Assembly (NCBI RefSeq): GCF_022014235.1
Contig: NZ_JAKLTD010000001.1
Span: forward strand, 1 to 64,000
Direction: 5' to 3'
Length of the DNA: 64,000 nt
Source: Methanothermobacter sp. K4
Lineage (GTDB): Archaea; Methanobacteriota; Methanobacteria; Methanobacteriales; Methanothermobacteraceae
The notes under the pieces were generated by a model. It worked only from the letters and a program-made list of their open reading frames with translations. It was not told the DNA's origin and made no database searches. Position 1 is the first letter of the stretch. Each line of letters starts with the position of its first letter. Positions 26,687 to 36,118 of this stretch are shown here, one piece after another. Both the position numbers and the translations under genes were made by a program.

Positions 26687-28462
26687 TTGACCAGAATCTC
26701 AATACTCGATCATGATAGATGCCAGCCAAAGAAATGCAACTACGTCTGCATAGAGTACTGCCCGGGAGTTAGAATGGACGAGGACACCATAACAATTGAT
26801 GAGAAAACAAAGAAACCCCTTATATCTGAGGAACTATGTTCCGGTTGTGGTATATGCACAAAAAGGTGTCCATTCAAGGCCATAAGCGTTATAAATCTTC
26901 CCGAGGCACTTGAAGACCCGGTTCACAGGTACGGACAGAACATGTTTGAACTCTTCGGTCTCCCCACCGTTACAGAGGGGGATGTGATTGGGCTTATAGG
27001 TCCGAACGGTATCGGGAAGTCAACAATCATAAGGATACTGTCAGGGGAACTCAGACCAAACCTTGGCAACTTCCAGGACCCACCAGGTTGGGATGATATT
27101 ATAAACCACTTCAGGGGATCCCAGCTGCAGAATTACTTCCAGAACCTCAGTGAAGGAAAGGTAACAGTTGTGCACAAACCCCAGATGGTGGATAAGATCC
27201 CAAAGTATGTTAAGGGAAAGGTTGAGGATCTTCTTTTGAGTATAGACTCAAAGATAACAGATGAGGTAATTGAAACCCTTGAGATTGGGGAGATAATGGG
27301 TCGTGAGATATCAAACCTCAGTGGGGGTGAACTCCAGAGTGTGGCAATTGCAGCTGCAGCTCTACGTGAAGCAGATTTCTACTACTTTGATGAGCCCACC
27401 TCATGGCTGGATGTGAGGCAGAGACTCAATGCCATAAGGGTCATAAGGTCCCTTGCAGAGGCAGGAAAATCCGTTATGGTGATAGAGCACGACATGGCCG
27501 CCCTTGACGCAATGTCAGACTACGTCCACATACTCTACGGTAAGCCAGGTGGATACGGGGTTGTATCCAACCGTCGCGGTGTTCGGGTGGGAATCAATAC
27601 CTATATCAGGGGTTTCCTCAGGGAGGAGAACGTGAGATTCCGGGATCATGAAATAGAATTCAAGGTAAAACCCCCAAGGGCCGAGGAAGAGGGTGAGGTT
27701 CTCGTGGAGTACTCAAAGATGATAAAGTCCCATCCAGCATTCCGTCTTCAGGTTGAGGAGGGCACAGTATACCTCAATGAGGTTGTGACAGCCTTCGGAC
27801 CAAATGGTATAGGTAAAACAACCTTTGCAAAGATCCTTGCAGGTGTTGAAAAGCCTGACGAGGGGAAGGTAAAAAGGAAGATAAAGATATCCTACAAGCC
27901 CCAGTACCTTTCATCGGATTATACAGGTACAGTGGAGGAATTCCTCTATGCAAACGCCCCTTCATACGGGTCGAACCTCTTCAAAAGCGAGATCATGAGG
28001 CCATTCAATCTTGAGGAGATACTTGACAAGGCAGTTAATGAGCTGAGTGGTGGGGAGCTCCAGCGCCTTGCAGTTGCAGTTGCACTCTCCAGGGACGCGG
28101 AACTTTATGTTCTGGACGAGCCAATAGCATTCCTTGACGTTGAACAGCGTCTACTTGCAGCCAAGGCCATAAGGAGGATAATTGAAAGCAGGAATGCGTC
28201 CGCCATGATAATTGACCATGACATAATCTTCATTGACTACATATCCGACAGGGCCATGGTCTTCAGTGGTAAACCTGGAGTTGAGGGAAGCGCTGGAAGC
28301 CCCACCGAACTCAGGGAAGCAATGAACACATTCCTCAGTGAAACGGGGATAACATTCAGAAGGGATAAGGAAACAAAAAGGCCGCGTGTCAACAAGCCTG
28401 GAAGTTTCCTTGACAGGCAGCAGAAAGAAATGGGGGAATACTATTACCTGAAAACAGAATAG
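26687..28462 (+). CDS. abce1: ABCE1/RLI ribosome-recycling ATPase
   Basis: A 591-residue protein. The N-terminal Fe-S domain has [15 protein letters not shown] and [13 protein letters not shown]. Two ABC domains follow, with Walker [10 protein letters not shown] near 106 and GPNGIGKTT near 370, and signatures [10 protein letters not shown] and [10 protein letters not shown]. It splits ribosomes into subunits after termination. I prefer TTG 26687 as start: GGTG lies six bases upstream and the protein then begins [12 protein letters not shown] like its relatives. ATG 26675 lies within that ribosome-binding site. Confidence 0.96.
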   Translation: MTRISILDHDRCQPKKCNYVCIEYCPGVRMDEDTITIDEKTKKPLISEELCSGCGICTKRCPFKAISVINLPEALEDPVHRYGQNMFELFGLPTVTEGDVIGLIGPNGIGKSTIIRILSGELRPNLGNFQDPPGWDDIINHFRGSQLQNYFQNLSEGKVTVVHKPQMVDKIPKYVKGKVEDLLLSIDSKITDEVIETLEIGEIMGREISNLSGGELQSVAIAAAALREADFYYFDEPTSWLDVRQRLNAIRVIRSLAEAGKSVMVIEHDMAALDAMSDYVHILYGKPGGYGVVSNRRGVRVGINTYIRGFLREENVRFRDHEIEFKVKPPRAEEEGEVLVEYSKMIKSHPAFRLQVEEGTVYLNEVVTAFGPNGIGKTTFAKILAGVEKPDEGKVKRKIKISYKPQYLSSDYTGTVEEFLYANAPSYGSNLFKSEIMRPFNLEEILDKAVNELSGGELQRLAVAVALSRDAELYVLDEPIAFLDVEQRLLAAKAIRRIIESRNASAMIIDHDIIFIDYISDRAMVFSGKPGVEGSAGSPTELREAMNTFLSETGITFRRDKETKRPRVNKPGSFLDRQQKEMGEYYYLKTE

Positions 28463-28657
28463 TATGGATAAACACACCTTCATCATTCTTTTCAAAATCT
28501 CCATAAAAAGTTCGCCAGATAATACCTCCATTCTTTATTTTTCCAAGGGATCCCCTATGTGATCATAGTTAATCTACTGAACAGAGACTGGGGAATACCT
28601 TCCAAATTAAAACTTCAAAAAAACAGTTTCAGGATTAAAAAACTAAAAATCGTGGAA

Positions 28658-29815
28658 TTATGATGGTCTCAGGAACTCCATCACATCCACAAAGTTCTCA
28701 GCGAATATCTCGACCTGTTCAGTTGGTATGGAGAAGCTGAGACGTATGTACCTGTCCCCGAATATCTTGCTGGTGTATGCGCCCTGCCTTACAAAGATCT
28801 TCCTCTTCAGAAGGTAGTCTGTAAGGTCAACGGGGTTCACACCGGTTTCATGTATATCGATGGCCATCATGTTCCCATTTGATGGGTAAACCGGGAGAAA
28901 TGCCCCTTCAACCTCTTCAACAGCGTCCCTGATGATTCTCTGGTTCCTGAAGGTCACATCACGTATCCTTTCAACCCACCTATCCTTTGACCTGAGGGCT
29001 GCGATTGCACCTGCCTGGGATACAACATTTGTACCGAGGTCATTTATGACGATGCTCTTCACTGACTCAACAATGTCTGCTGCTGCAACAATTGCACCTA
29101 TCCTGAGGCCTGCCATCCCGCATATCTTGGAAAAGCTGTAAACTGTAACTGTATGGTCGGGGGCGTAATCAGCTGCCAGGTGGTGTTCCTGTGCAAAGTC
29201 CCTGTAGGTTATATCGTGCAGAAGGTAAACATCATGGTCCTCTGCAATGTCTGCAAATGCCTTTATCTCCTCCAGTGTATATGATGATCCCAGTGGATTC
29301 AGTGGATCAATGAGTGAAATCAGGCGGGTGTTGCTGTCCATATTCTCAAGCACAAGGTCGGGTGTCAGTTTATACCCACATTCACTGCTGTATATTGGGA
29401 CCGATGTGACACTGCATGCGAATCTGCTTGCAAAGTTGTCAATTATCAGGTACCCTGGATCACATGTTATGGCATTATCCTCAGGGTTGAGAATATCATT
29501 CATGCAGAGATACAGGGACTCTGTACCCCCGGCGGTTATGAGGGCCTCAAAGCCATCCTCAAGTCCCAGATCCTTCAGTACAAGTTCCTTGAGTTCCGGG
29601 AACCCCTCAGGGGGAGGGTACTTGCAGTAACTACCCTCATTTATGCAATCAATCATGGCTTCCGCTATTTCAGAGTGATCATGAAGATGGTTGGTGTTCT
29701 GACCCATCCATATCATTTCTTTGTCCTTGAAGACGTAGTTAAAAAACTCATTTGAAGTTTTAAAGCCGTTTGGCGGCACTTTTGCGGCTTTAGCATATTT
29801 TTTAGGAGAAATCAT
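28658..29815 (-). CDS. PLP-dependent aminotransferase, class I/II
   Basis: A 385-residue protein of fold type [12 protein letters not shown] binds the cofactor phosphate, [10 protein letters not shown] resembles the substrate-loop NPx[19 protein letters not shown] carries the PLP lysine, and RLSFSIP holds the arginine for the substrate carboxylate. The amino acid it acts on cannot be told; it is aspartate-aminotransferase-like. It is a single gene with its own leader; 195 bases downstream (28463-28657) show no gene or clear signal. Confidence 0.85.
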   Translation of the reverse strand: MISPKKYAKAAKVPPNGFKTSNEFFNYVFKDKEMIWMGQNTNHLHDHSEIAEAMIDCINEGSYCKYPPPEGFPELKELVLKDLGLEDGFEALITAGGTESLYLCMNDILNPEDNAITCDPGYLIIDNFASRFACSVTSVPIYSSECGYKLTPDLVLENMDSNTRLISLIDPLNPLGSSYTLEEIKAFADIAEDHDVYLLHDITYRDFAQEHHLAADYAPDHTVTVYSFSKICGMAGLRIGAIVAAADIVESVKSIVINDLGTNVVSQAGAIAALRSKDRWVERIRDVTFRNQRIIRDAVEEVEGAFLPVYPSNGNMMAIDIHETGVNPVDLTDYLLKRKIFVRQGAYTSKIFGDRYIRLSFSIPTEQVEIFAENFVDVMEFLRPS

Positions 29816-29847
29816 TTTATCACATCAGCACCAGAGTATCCTAATGA

Positions 29848-29867
29848 AAGAGAAGAAGGCTTCTCTT
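29848..29867 (-). other. Perfect 8-bp hairpin in the aminotransferase leader
   Basis: AAGAGAAG and CTTCTCTT pair perfectly around AAGG, 33 bases before the aminotransferase start. With a TATA-like TTTAATATGATATAG near 29918-29932 on the minus strand, the hairpin would be in the 5' leader. It may be an operator or an RNA structure. Confidence 0.4.
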
Positions 29868-29996
29868 ATCTACCCGAGGCTGAACCTCAACCATAGGCCA
29901 CACTATTACCGTGTTCTATATCATATTAAACAAACCACTTAATAAACTTTGTTCAGCACCAGAGATTCTGTAATAAAATTTAGGGCCCATATCCTA

Positions 29997-30060
29997 CTTC
30001 CAGGATGCAAAACTAACCTCCCGGGGATCGGCCAGACGATAACTGGGCCCATGCTGGAAG
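29997..30060. other. Structured GC-rich element 3' of radB
   Basis: CTTCCAG (29997-30003) pairs with CTGGAAG (30054-30060), enclosing an inner hairpin GGCCAG/CTGGGCC with one bulge. GGGCCCAT occurs twice across the element. It begins 18 bases past the radB stop on the minus strand. It may be a 3' structure or a small RNA. Confidence 0.35.
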
Positions 30061-30077
30061 AATAAAATCCCTCAAGT

Positions 30078-30782
30078 TCAGATAATACCCTCAGGAACTA
30101 TCCTGAAACTGGTCCTCAAACCTTCAGGTCTGTTTCTGTGCCTTCTGAGTACAGCAATCCTCTCACCAGGTCTATCGCCCATTTCAAGTTCAACAATTGT
30201 TTTGGACCAGTACCTCAGGAGGGTCCCGCCAACGGGACTCACCCTTTCCATCCCATCATCTCCCCTCAGGGAATATATCTGGTTGGTTATAACCACTGCA
30301 AGGTCAAATCTCCTGGCAATCTGCAGAAGAAGGAAAAGCTGTCTTCCAAGATCAACATTGAAATTCGATCCCTTTCCCTCCTTTAAACGATATAGGGCCA
30401 CCGCAGAATCGAGTACAATCAGGTCAACTGAAGTCCCATGGTTTTTGAGGACATTTAGTGTTCTTTGAATGGCTTCACCCTGCTCTGTGAAGCTGGAGGG
30501 TTCAAAAACTATTATATTATCTGCAACCTTTTCAAATGAAGATCCTGAAACCTGTTTTATCCTTTCAACAGAAATTCCGCCCTCAGTATCAATAAAAACT
30601 GTCTTTTTGCCTCTCTTTGAAGTTTCAACTGCAAGTTTAATTGCGATGTTGGTTTTACCAGAAGCTGGAGGCCCATAGAACTGGGTGATGGTCCTCCTCT
30701 CAACACCCCCTCCAAGTATGGAGTCAATGGATGAACCAGTGGGAAGCCTTCCGTTTTCACTGAGTTCCATAAGGGTCCTCAT
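30078..30782 (-). CDS. radB: RadB, RecA-family recombination paralogue
   Basis: A 234-residue RecA fold protein lacking the N-terminal HhH domain of RadA. Walker A is GPPASGKTNIA near 38, Walker B LIVLDSAVALYR near 130, and the L2-like segment NQIYSLRGDDG follows. RadB helps RadA load in homologous recombination. The start ATG 30782 overlaps the stop of sua5 as ATGA, with AGGTG six bases upstream, which fixes it over the ATG nine bases earlier. Confidence 0.93.
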   Translation of the reverse strand: MRTLMELSENGRLPTGSSIDSILGGGVERRTITQFYGPPASGKTNIAIKLAVETSKRGKKTVFIDTEGGISVERIKQVSGSSFEKVADNIIVFEPSSFTEQGEAIQRTLNVLKNHGTSVDLIVLDSAVALYRLKEGKGSNFNVDLGRQLFLLLQIARRFDLAVVITNQIYSLRGDDGMERVSPVGGTLLRYWSKTIVELEMGDRPGERIAVLRRHRNRPEGLRTSFRIVPEGII

Positions 30783-31402
30783 CCTATACACCTGAAAATC
30801 CTGTGGATAACTTCAGGGTCCCCCCTACCTACTCTGAGAACAGAGGGTGGTTCAACTGTAAGATCTACAACCGTGGATGGTTCAGTGCTATCACATTCAC
30901 CTGCATCAAGCACAAGGTCAACGTCCAGATCCCCCATTATATCATGAGGGTCCCCTGATGGTTGCTTACCCGATATGTTGGCGCTTGTGGCTGTCACAGG
31001 AAACTTTGCTGATATCCTTCTGCACACCTCATCATCCGGGACCCTTACACCCACCTTTGATGATCCTCCTGTGAGGATATCCGGCACCAGATCCTTCTTC
31101 TCAAGTAAAACCGTGTAGGGACCCGGTAATATCCTTCTGATTATCTCCATAGCATGCTCTGATGGTTTTGAGAACCTTGGTATCTCAGACACCCCCGAGA
31201 CACATATGGATACAGGTTTATCAGGGGCCCTTCCCTTTATCCTGAAGAGCTTCCTGACTGACTCCTCGTCAAGTGCATTGACACCGAGGCCATAGATGGT
31301 ATCTGTGGGGTATATCACTGCCCCACCTCCCTCCATAACGGATATTGCCTCATCGATCGCCTTTTGTGATGGGTTTTCTCTTCTGATTTTCCGGATTATC
31401 AT
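30779..31402 (-). CDS. Threonylcarbamoyl-AMP synthase (Sua5/YrdC/YciO family)
   Basis: A 207-residue protein with the YrdC fold: GGGAVIYPTDTIYGLGVNA, RIKGRAPDKPVSICV-type KRxxxxP segment and VTATSANISGKQPSGDP. It makes threonylcarbamoyl-AMP from threonine, bicarbonate and ATP for the t6A base of tRNA. It lacks the extra C-terminal Sua5 domain. GGTGGTTCA precedes the ATG. It overlaps radB by four bases, a possible operon of unrelated functions. Confidence 0.88.
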   Translation of the reverse strand: MIIRKIRRENPSQKAIDEAISVMEGGGAVIYPTDTIYGLGVNALDEESVRKLFRIKGRAPDKPVSICVSGVSEIPRFSKPSEHAMEIIRRILPGPYTVLLEKKDLVPDILTGGSSKVGVRVPDDEVCRRISAKFPVTATSANISGKQPSGDPHDIMGDLDVDLVLDAGECDSTEPSTVVDLTVEPPSVLRVGRGDPEVIHRIFRCIG

Positions 31403-31422
31403 TGAACCACCAGATCCATGAC

Positions 31423-31452
31423 CAATTTATATATCTGTAATCAATATAAATG
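31423..31452. promoter_or_regulatory. Overlapping divergent promoters
   Basis: Plus-strand AATTTATATATC (31424-31435) would start transcription near 31454, almost at the ATG of the phosphatidyltransferase gene (31458). Minus-strand CATTTATATTG (about 31442-31452) would start near 31421, before the Shine-Dalgarno of the sua5-type gene. The two TATA boxes face away from each other less than 10 bases apart. Confidence 0.5.
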
Positions 31453-31457
31453 AGTTC

Positions 31458-32027
31458 ATGTTGAATCAGTTCAGACCGGCACTCAGAAGGTTAATAGACC
31501 CTATCGCAGAGAAAATTGCAATACCAGCAGATTATATAACGTTCACTGGTTTCCTGATTGCATGTGCCTCGGCTGCATCCTATGCCTCCGGGAATATTAT
31601 CAACGGTGCGCTACTTCTTGCATTGAGCGGATTCATAGACGTCCTTGATGGAGCTGTTGCAAGGAGGAGGTTCAGTCCCACCAGATTTGGTGGTTTCCTG
31701 GATTCAACCCTTGACAGGCTCTCAGATGGCATAATCCTCATTGGTATAACGGTAGGGGGTTTCACCGGGCCTCTCACAGGTATGCTGGCCCTCCACTCCA
31801 GCCTCATGGTCAGTTATGTGAGGGCAAGGGCCGAGTCCGAGGGCCTTGAATGCACTGTGGGTATTGCTGAAAGGGCTGAGCGCCTCATAATACTCATTGG
31901 AGGGTCCCTTGCAGGGTACTTCCTGGGTTTATGGTATATGGACGCTGCCATGATAATTCTTGTAATTGCAGGTTACTTCACGGTTTTTCAGAGGATGATG
32001 TATGTTCGGAGGCAGATGAAAACATAG
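31458..32027 (+). CDS. CDP-alcohol phosphatidyltransferase, probably archaetidylinositol phosphate synthase
   Basis: A 189-residue membrane protein with the family motif D-G-x2-A-R-x8-G-x3-D-x3-D (LDGAVARRRFSP, then GGFLDSTLD) and about five membrane segments. The enzyme that joins CDP-archaeol and inositol-1-phosphate in Methanothermobacter belongs to this family. The precise alcohol substrate is inferred. No Shine-Dalgarno is seen, and the TATA box predicts a nearly leaderless message. Confidence 0.85.
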   Translation: MLNQFRPALRRLIDPIAEKIAIPADYITFTGFLIACASAASYASGNIINGALLLALSGFIDVLDGAVARRRFSPTRFGGFLDSTLDRLSDGIILIGITVGGFTGPLTGMLALHSSLMVSYVRARAESEGLECTVGIAERAERLIILIGGSLAGYFLGLWYMDAAMIILVIAGYFTVFQRMMYVRRQMKT

Positions 32028-32072
32028 GGCCTCAGGAAAAGTCCCTGATTAAGAGATTGGTGAGGTGTTTAA

Positions 32073-32306
32073 ATGGAATGCAGGGAACGCATAGAAAAGG
32101 ACCTTGATCTTCTTGAGAAAAATTTAATGGAAATGGAATCCATAGAATTAAAAGTGGAGGAGAGGGCCATCATTGAGAGGGCACTGAACTACAGGGACGA
32201 CTCCATCTACTACCTCGATAAGGGGGATTACCTCACATCCTTCGGGTGCATAACCTACGCCCACGGCCTTCTGGATGGCCTCAGAATGCTTCACGGAATT
32301 ATATGA
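32073..32306 (+). CDS. DUF357 family protein
   Basis: A 77-residue all-helical acidic protein with the DUF357 core (ERALNYRDDSIYYLDKGDYLTSFGCITYAHGLLDG). The family is archaeal and of unknown function. GAGGTG precedes the ATG. It starts a run of three plus-strand genes with spacings of 10 bases and a one-base overlap. Confidence 0.85.
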   Translation: MECRERIEKDLDLLEKNLMEMESIELKVEERAIIERALNYRDDSIYYLDKGDYLTSFGCITYAHGLLDGLRMLHGII

Positions 32307-32316
32307 TGGAGATAAA

Positions 32317-32970
32317 ATGAAGTTCTTCATGAAAGAGGGTAAAGTTGAGAAGTATGGACGCAGACACCTTGATAAGGTCACAGAATGCTACCTGAAGCTG
32401 GAGGAGCTGATGGAGGCATTTTACAGTGGCGACTGCAGACGTGTATCCAGGCTCGCAAGGGAGATAGCGGTTAGTGAGTATGAGGCCGATGAGATAAGAA
32501 GGAAAATGGAACTTGAATTCTATGAGGGTGCCTTCCTCCCATTTGACAGGGAGGACCGTATAATGCTCGTTGAGAGCATAGACAAGGTTGCTGATGTCAT
32601 TGAATCAACTGCATTCACTGTATCCCTTGGAAGGGTTTCCTTCCCCTCAGGGTTCAGGGAGGACTTCCAGAGGATGATGGATGTTACAGGAAAAACTGTT
32701 CACGCCCTCAAGGAATGTGTGGAACTACTTGAAAGGGACCTCGGGGAGGCCATGAGGAAGGTCCATGAAATTGAGGGCCTTGAGGATGAGGTGGATACAA
32801 TTGAGAGGAAGATCATAACGGACCTCTACTCCGCCTACAGGGAGAAGGAAATGGGCGTCATAAAATTCATGGACATGAAGGAAATCACCCGGAAGATCGG
32901 AAACATTTCCGACAGGGCCGAGGATGCGTCTGACCGTGCCCTCATAATAATAGCCAAGAGAAGAGGCTGA
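32317..32970 (+). CDS. DUF47/TIGR00153 PhoU-related protein
   Basis: A 217-residue helical protein of the DUF47 family, related to PhoU: FFMKEGKVEKYGRRHLDKV, then EYEADEIRRKMELEFYEGAFLPFDREDR, then ISDRAEDASDRA near the end. Members often partner low-affinity phosphate transporters (Pit), but none is near here. Start at ATG 32317 because GGAGATAAA stands just before it; the longer frame overlaps the DUF357 gene. Confidence 0.85.
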   Translation: MKFFMKEGKVEKYGRRHLDKVTECYLKLEELMEAFYSGDCRRVSRLAREIAVSEYEADEIRRKMELEFYEGAFLPFDREDRIMLVESIDKVADVIESTAFTVSLGRVSFPSGFREDFQRMMDVTGKTVHALKECVELLERDLGEAMRKVHEIEGLEDEVDTIERKIITDLYSAYREKEMGVIKFMDMKEITRKIGNISDRAEDASDRALIIIAKRRG

Positions 32971-33608
32971 TGACCCTTAAAATGGCAGTTGAGGACCTCA
33001 GGTACCTCCTCAACAGGGGCTACCGTAAACGCGTTGCACTTAATTTCGTTGCAAACCACTATCTTCTCGGGAAGAGGGAGAGAAATTACCTTGCAAGGTA
33101 CGTCTTCTCAGATGAAACCGCGAAGAGGAGACTCTCCCGGCTGGTAGGTCCAGATTCCCTCAGGGGTTCCACTATCCACATTGATGGCTACAACGTACTC
33201 ATAGGTACAGAAAGCGTTCTTGGGGGTGAAGGGTTCTTCATTGCCCAGGACGGGTTTCTGCGGGATATAAGGGGTGTCTCAGGAGGTTACAGGATGGGTG
33301 AAGTAACCATGAGGGCCCTGAATGCCATAATGGATTTATTATCAGATTCAGGTGTTAAAGGGGCGTTTTTCTATTTTGACAGGAACGTCAGCCACAGTGG
33401 CAGACTGAGGCAGATCGTTGAGGAACTCATGAATTCCCGGGAACTGGAGGGACGTGCTATTCTCTCATCATGCGTTGACAGAAGGCTTAAGGAAAGCAGT
33501 GGTGTGGTGGCGACAGCTGACGGTGCTGTGGTTGACTCTGTGGATATGGTGATTGACATTCCCCATGAGATACTCAAGAGAATCAAGAAGAAACCAGAGA
33601 AGGTCTAG
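32970..33608 (+). CDS. DUF434 family protein (PIN-like nuclease fold suspected)
   Basis: A 212-residue protein. Residues about 5-60 match DUF434 (DLRYLLNRGYRKRVALNFVANHYLL), followed by a domain with HIDGYNVLI near 70, a late acidic motif (DSVDMVID) and FYFDRNVSHSGRL in the middle. The acidic motifs suggest a PIN-like metal site, but this is inference. Its start shares one base with the stop of the DUF47 gene. Confidence 0.75.
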   Translation: MTLKMAVEDLRYLLNRGYRKRVALNFVANHYLLGKRERNYLARYVFSDETAKRRLSRLVGPDSLRGSTIHIDGYNVLIGTESVLGGEGFFIAQDGFLRDIRGVSGGYRMGEVTMRALNAIMDLLSDSGVKGAFFYFDRNVSHSGRLRQIVEELMNSRELEGRAILSSCVDRRLKESSGVVATADGAVVDSVDMVIDIPHEILKRIKKKPEKV

Positions 33609-33754
33609 TGACAGAAAAGAGAACAACCATTAAAGGTACTCAAAACCCTATTCATACAGACTAATCATTAAAAATAACCATTAAAGATCCTTTATGAGCA
33701 GAAAACAGAAATTTAATGTCTTTAAGAAAAAATGAAGATGTGGACGGAGCCTGT

Positions 33755-34852
33755 TTACTCCATGTCCTCAAATCTGTCCCCGAGTTTTTCAAGCACGCCT
33801 GGAAGGGATGTGTACTCCATTTCATCTGAGGGGAGCCTGTGGGGTTCGAATGGCCCGTGTCTTCTCATGTACTCTGCAATTTCAGATGCGAGCTGCCTTG
33901 AGCGATCAAATGAGGGGTCATCAAACATGTCAACTGGGCCCACGAGTTTGCAGTCTGCGATCTGGAATCCCAGCCCTATGACCCTTGGAGGTCCGTCGAA
34001 CCTGACAGGTGTTGCATCCCTCTGGGCAACAGGCATCAGTGGCCCGTTGTGTGATCCCCTCATCCAGCCACCCACAAGGTGCGGGAATGCGAAGGGCTCA
34101 ACGACTTCCCCTGCTGCAGGGAACCCTGACTGTGCCCTCACAATTGCGACCGGGTCATCCTTTCCTATATACTTGCCTGCCATGAGGTTAAGCCGTTCTG
34201 TGCTCACAGAGGCTGCTATTTCACCGTCGTCCCTTCTGTGTATCTTCTTTATCACGTAGCGGCTGATTGAACCCAGGAGGGCAAGGAGGTCGTACATCTC
34301 GTCAGGGCATGCCATTGTAACCTTTTTGTGTTCAACAACATCAAAGACCTCGAATTCGTATCCGTTGTGAAGTGATGGGTCAATAACAAGGCCCGCGGTG
34401 TTGAATGGGTCTGCAAACATTCTGAAGAGGGGCAGGTTAAACGCTCCAGATTCGGTCTTGTCGCAGCAGAAAATTATAACAGGATCGCTTGGCCTCTCCT
34501 TAAATTCCATTTCAGCGCATCCAGGACCCATGCCCTTGATGTTTCCTGAGAAGGTGTCTGAGAGGAGGTCCTGTCCTGCACCGTAAAGTTTTAAGCCTCT
34601 GGCCACCTCTGTAGCTTCCCTGAAGGCGTTCCATGCTGTCTGGTGAACCTCCTCATTTTCTTCACCATTCCTGTGGGTCATTATGAGGTCAATATCATCT
34701 CCACAGTTGGTAATATAATAATCCTCAAGGATTCCTGTATCCCTGGCTTCTGCCAGTACCTCGTCGCACTTCTTCTTTAAGGCCTCATGTGCGACTGCGT
34801 GACCGGCTACGCTTCCAACATCTGCTTTAATTACACTAATGGTTGTTTTCAT
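33755..34852 (-). CDS. fbp: Fructose-1,6-bisphosphate aldolase/phosphatase
   Basis: A 365-residue protein of the bifunctional archaeal type V family, which makes fructose 1,6-bisphosphate from triose phosphates and then removes a phosphate. Conserved blocks include TISVIKADVGSVAGH, TNCGDDIDLIMTHRNG, GNIKGMGPGCAEMEF, FAFPHLVGGWMRGSHNGPLMP and FDGPPRVIGLGFQ. It opens gluconeogenesis from acetyl-CoA fixed by CODH/ACS. GGAGGTG precedes a pair of ATG codons; the second (34852) has the usual spacing. Confidence 0.96.
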   Translation of the reverse strand: MKTTISVIKADVGSVAGHAVAHEALKKKCDEVLAEARDTGILEDYYITNCGDDIDLIMTHRNGEENEEVHQTAWNAFREATEVARGLKLYGAGQDLLSDTFSGNIKGMGPGCAEMEFKERPSDPVIIFCCDKTESGAFNLPLFRMFADPFNTAGLVIDPSLHNGYEFEVFDVVEHKKVTMACPDEMYDLLALLGSISRYVIKKIHRRDDGEIAASVSTERLNLMAGKYIGKDDPVAIVRAQSGFPAAGEVVEPFAFPHLVGGWMRGSHNGPLMPVAQRDATPVRFDGPPRVIGLGFQIADCKLVGPVDMFDDPSFDRSRQLASEIAEYMRRHGPFEPHRLPSDEMEYTSLPGVLEKLGDRFEDME

Positions 34853-34950
34853 CATTACACCTCCAGAAGATAGTGAGTTAATTAACTGGATTCTTTATAT
34901 AAAAGATGTGATCTGATTATTTAAAAAGTTATCCACAAAATCTGCAAGGA

Positions 34951-36117
34951 TCATTCCCTGCTTTCCGTTTCTGAAGCTGATCTGAATATCCTCTCGATTT
35001 CATCTTCAACCCGGATTTTTTCTGAGAGTTCCCTGATGGATGATGGATCTGCTGCTGTTGAGGGATGGCTGGGTACAGCACTGCATCCACCATCCGGTAT
35101 CACCGAGATGTCGTAGGTGCCTATCCTCTTTGCAAGGGCCTCTATCTCCACCTTGTCCATGCCTATGAGGGGACTGAGGACAGGCATCCTCACAGCCATC
35201 CTTGTGGCGAGGATGTTTGGAAGGGTCTGGGATGCCACCTGCCCTAGGCTGCTCCCATCCACTATTGCAAGTGCCCCCTCCTCCTCTGCAACCATCTCGG
35301 CGAGGCGGTACATCCCAGCCTTGCAGAGGACGCATGTCATATTCTCAGGGGCTTCTCTCCTGCATTTTTCAAGGTAACTTCCATACCTGAAGATTCTGAG
35401 TTTGAATTCGACTCCCGCAGAATACTCCGCAAGTTTTGAAGCGATTTTCTCAACTTTATCAAGGGACTCGGGAGCTGTGAATGGTGAATTATCGGTGTGG
35501 ACCGCCACGACCTGGCATCCCCTTTTCATGAGGAGATAGGTGGCAACAGGTGAGTCTATTCCCCCAGATAAAAGTGCAACAACCTTGCCCTGGGTGCCTG
35601 CAGGCAGGCCGCCCGGACCCTGGATGACCCTGTGGTAGATGTATGTCCTGTTTTCCCTTATTTCAAGGTGGATCTCAAGGTCAGGGTTTCCAAGGTCCAC
35701 AGGGGCCCCTATCTCCCTCACCACAACTGAACCTGCGAAGGCTGCCATCTCCTGGCTTGTGAAGTCATGCTGCCCCACCCTTCTGCATCTTATTGCGAAT
35801 GGTGTCCTTCCTGTGATGAGGCCCTCCAGTTTCAGTTCACCTATGTATTCCCTGAGTGCCCCCTCTATAACATCAAAATCGGTTTCCACCGTCACAGCTG
35901 GTGAAAAGGATACCACCCCAAAGATCCTTGAAAGTTTATCAAGGGCCTCATCCATGTTATCAGGAAATACGAATATTCTTCCATGCCTGATTTCCGCTCT
36001 GCAGGTGAAAGCAGCCCTTATATTATTGAGGAGTTTCCTTTCGAACCTCCTTCTAACAGCTGGGCCCTTAATTGCAACTTCACCATACCTTACAAGTACA
36101 ACATCATATTCAAGAAT
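34951..36117 (-). CDS. thiI: tRNA 4-thiouridine/thiazole sulfur transfer protein ThiI, apparent ATT start
   Basis: A 388-residue protein when read from ATT 36117. The N-terminal ferredoxin-like part includes VVLVRYGEVAIKGPA (about 5-19), then the THUMP domain (about 60-165), the PP-loop LLSGGIDSPVATYLL near 184 and the cysteine segment MTCVLCKAGMYR near 265. It thiolates U8 of tRNA. The first ATG (35955) would remove the conserved N-terminus. Upstream of that block the frame contains no ATG, GTG or TTG before the stop at 36121. ATT follows GGGGGGTG by five bases. There is no rhodanese domain, as in archaeal ThiI. Confidence 0.88.
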   Translation of the reverse strand: MLEYDVVLVRYGEVAIKGPAVRRRFERKLLNNIRAAFTCRAEIRHGRIFVFPDNMDEALDKLSRIFGVVSFSPAVTVETDFDVIEGALREYIGELKLEGLITGRTPFAIRCRRVGQHDFTSQEMAAFAGSVVVREIGAPVDLGNPDLEIHLEIRENRTYIYHRVIQGPGGLPAGTQGKVVALLSGGIDSPVATYLLMKRGCQVVAVHTDNSPFTAPESLDKVEKIASKLAEYSAGVEFKLRIFRYGSYLEKCRREAPENMTCVLCKAGMYRLAEMVAEEEGALAIVDGSSLGQVASQTLPNILATRMAVRMPVLSPLIGMDKVEIEALAKRIGTYDISVIPDGGCSAVPSHPSTAADPSSIRELSEKIRVEDEIERIFRSASETESRE

Positions 36118-36118
36118 T

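Noticed and set aside
29826..29965. CAGCACCAGAG twice in the radB-aminotransferase spacer
   Set aside because: Eleven bases at an offset of 129, with no symmetry; could be chance.
33625..33686. AACCATTAAAG present twice, 51 bases apart, in the spacer before the FBP gene end
   Set aside because: Only 11 AT-rich bases match and there is no symmetry or flanking similarity.
35955..36117. Frameshift or pseudogene at the start of thiI
   Set aside because: The frame runs open and conserved through the whole N-terminus; only the start codon is unusual.
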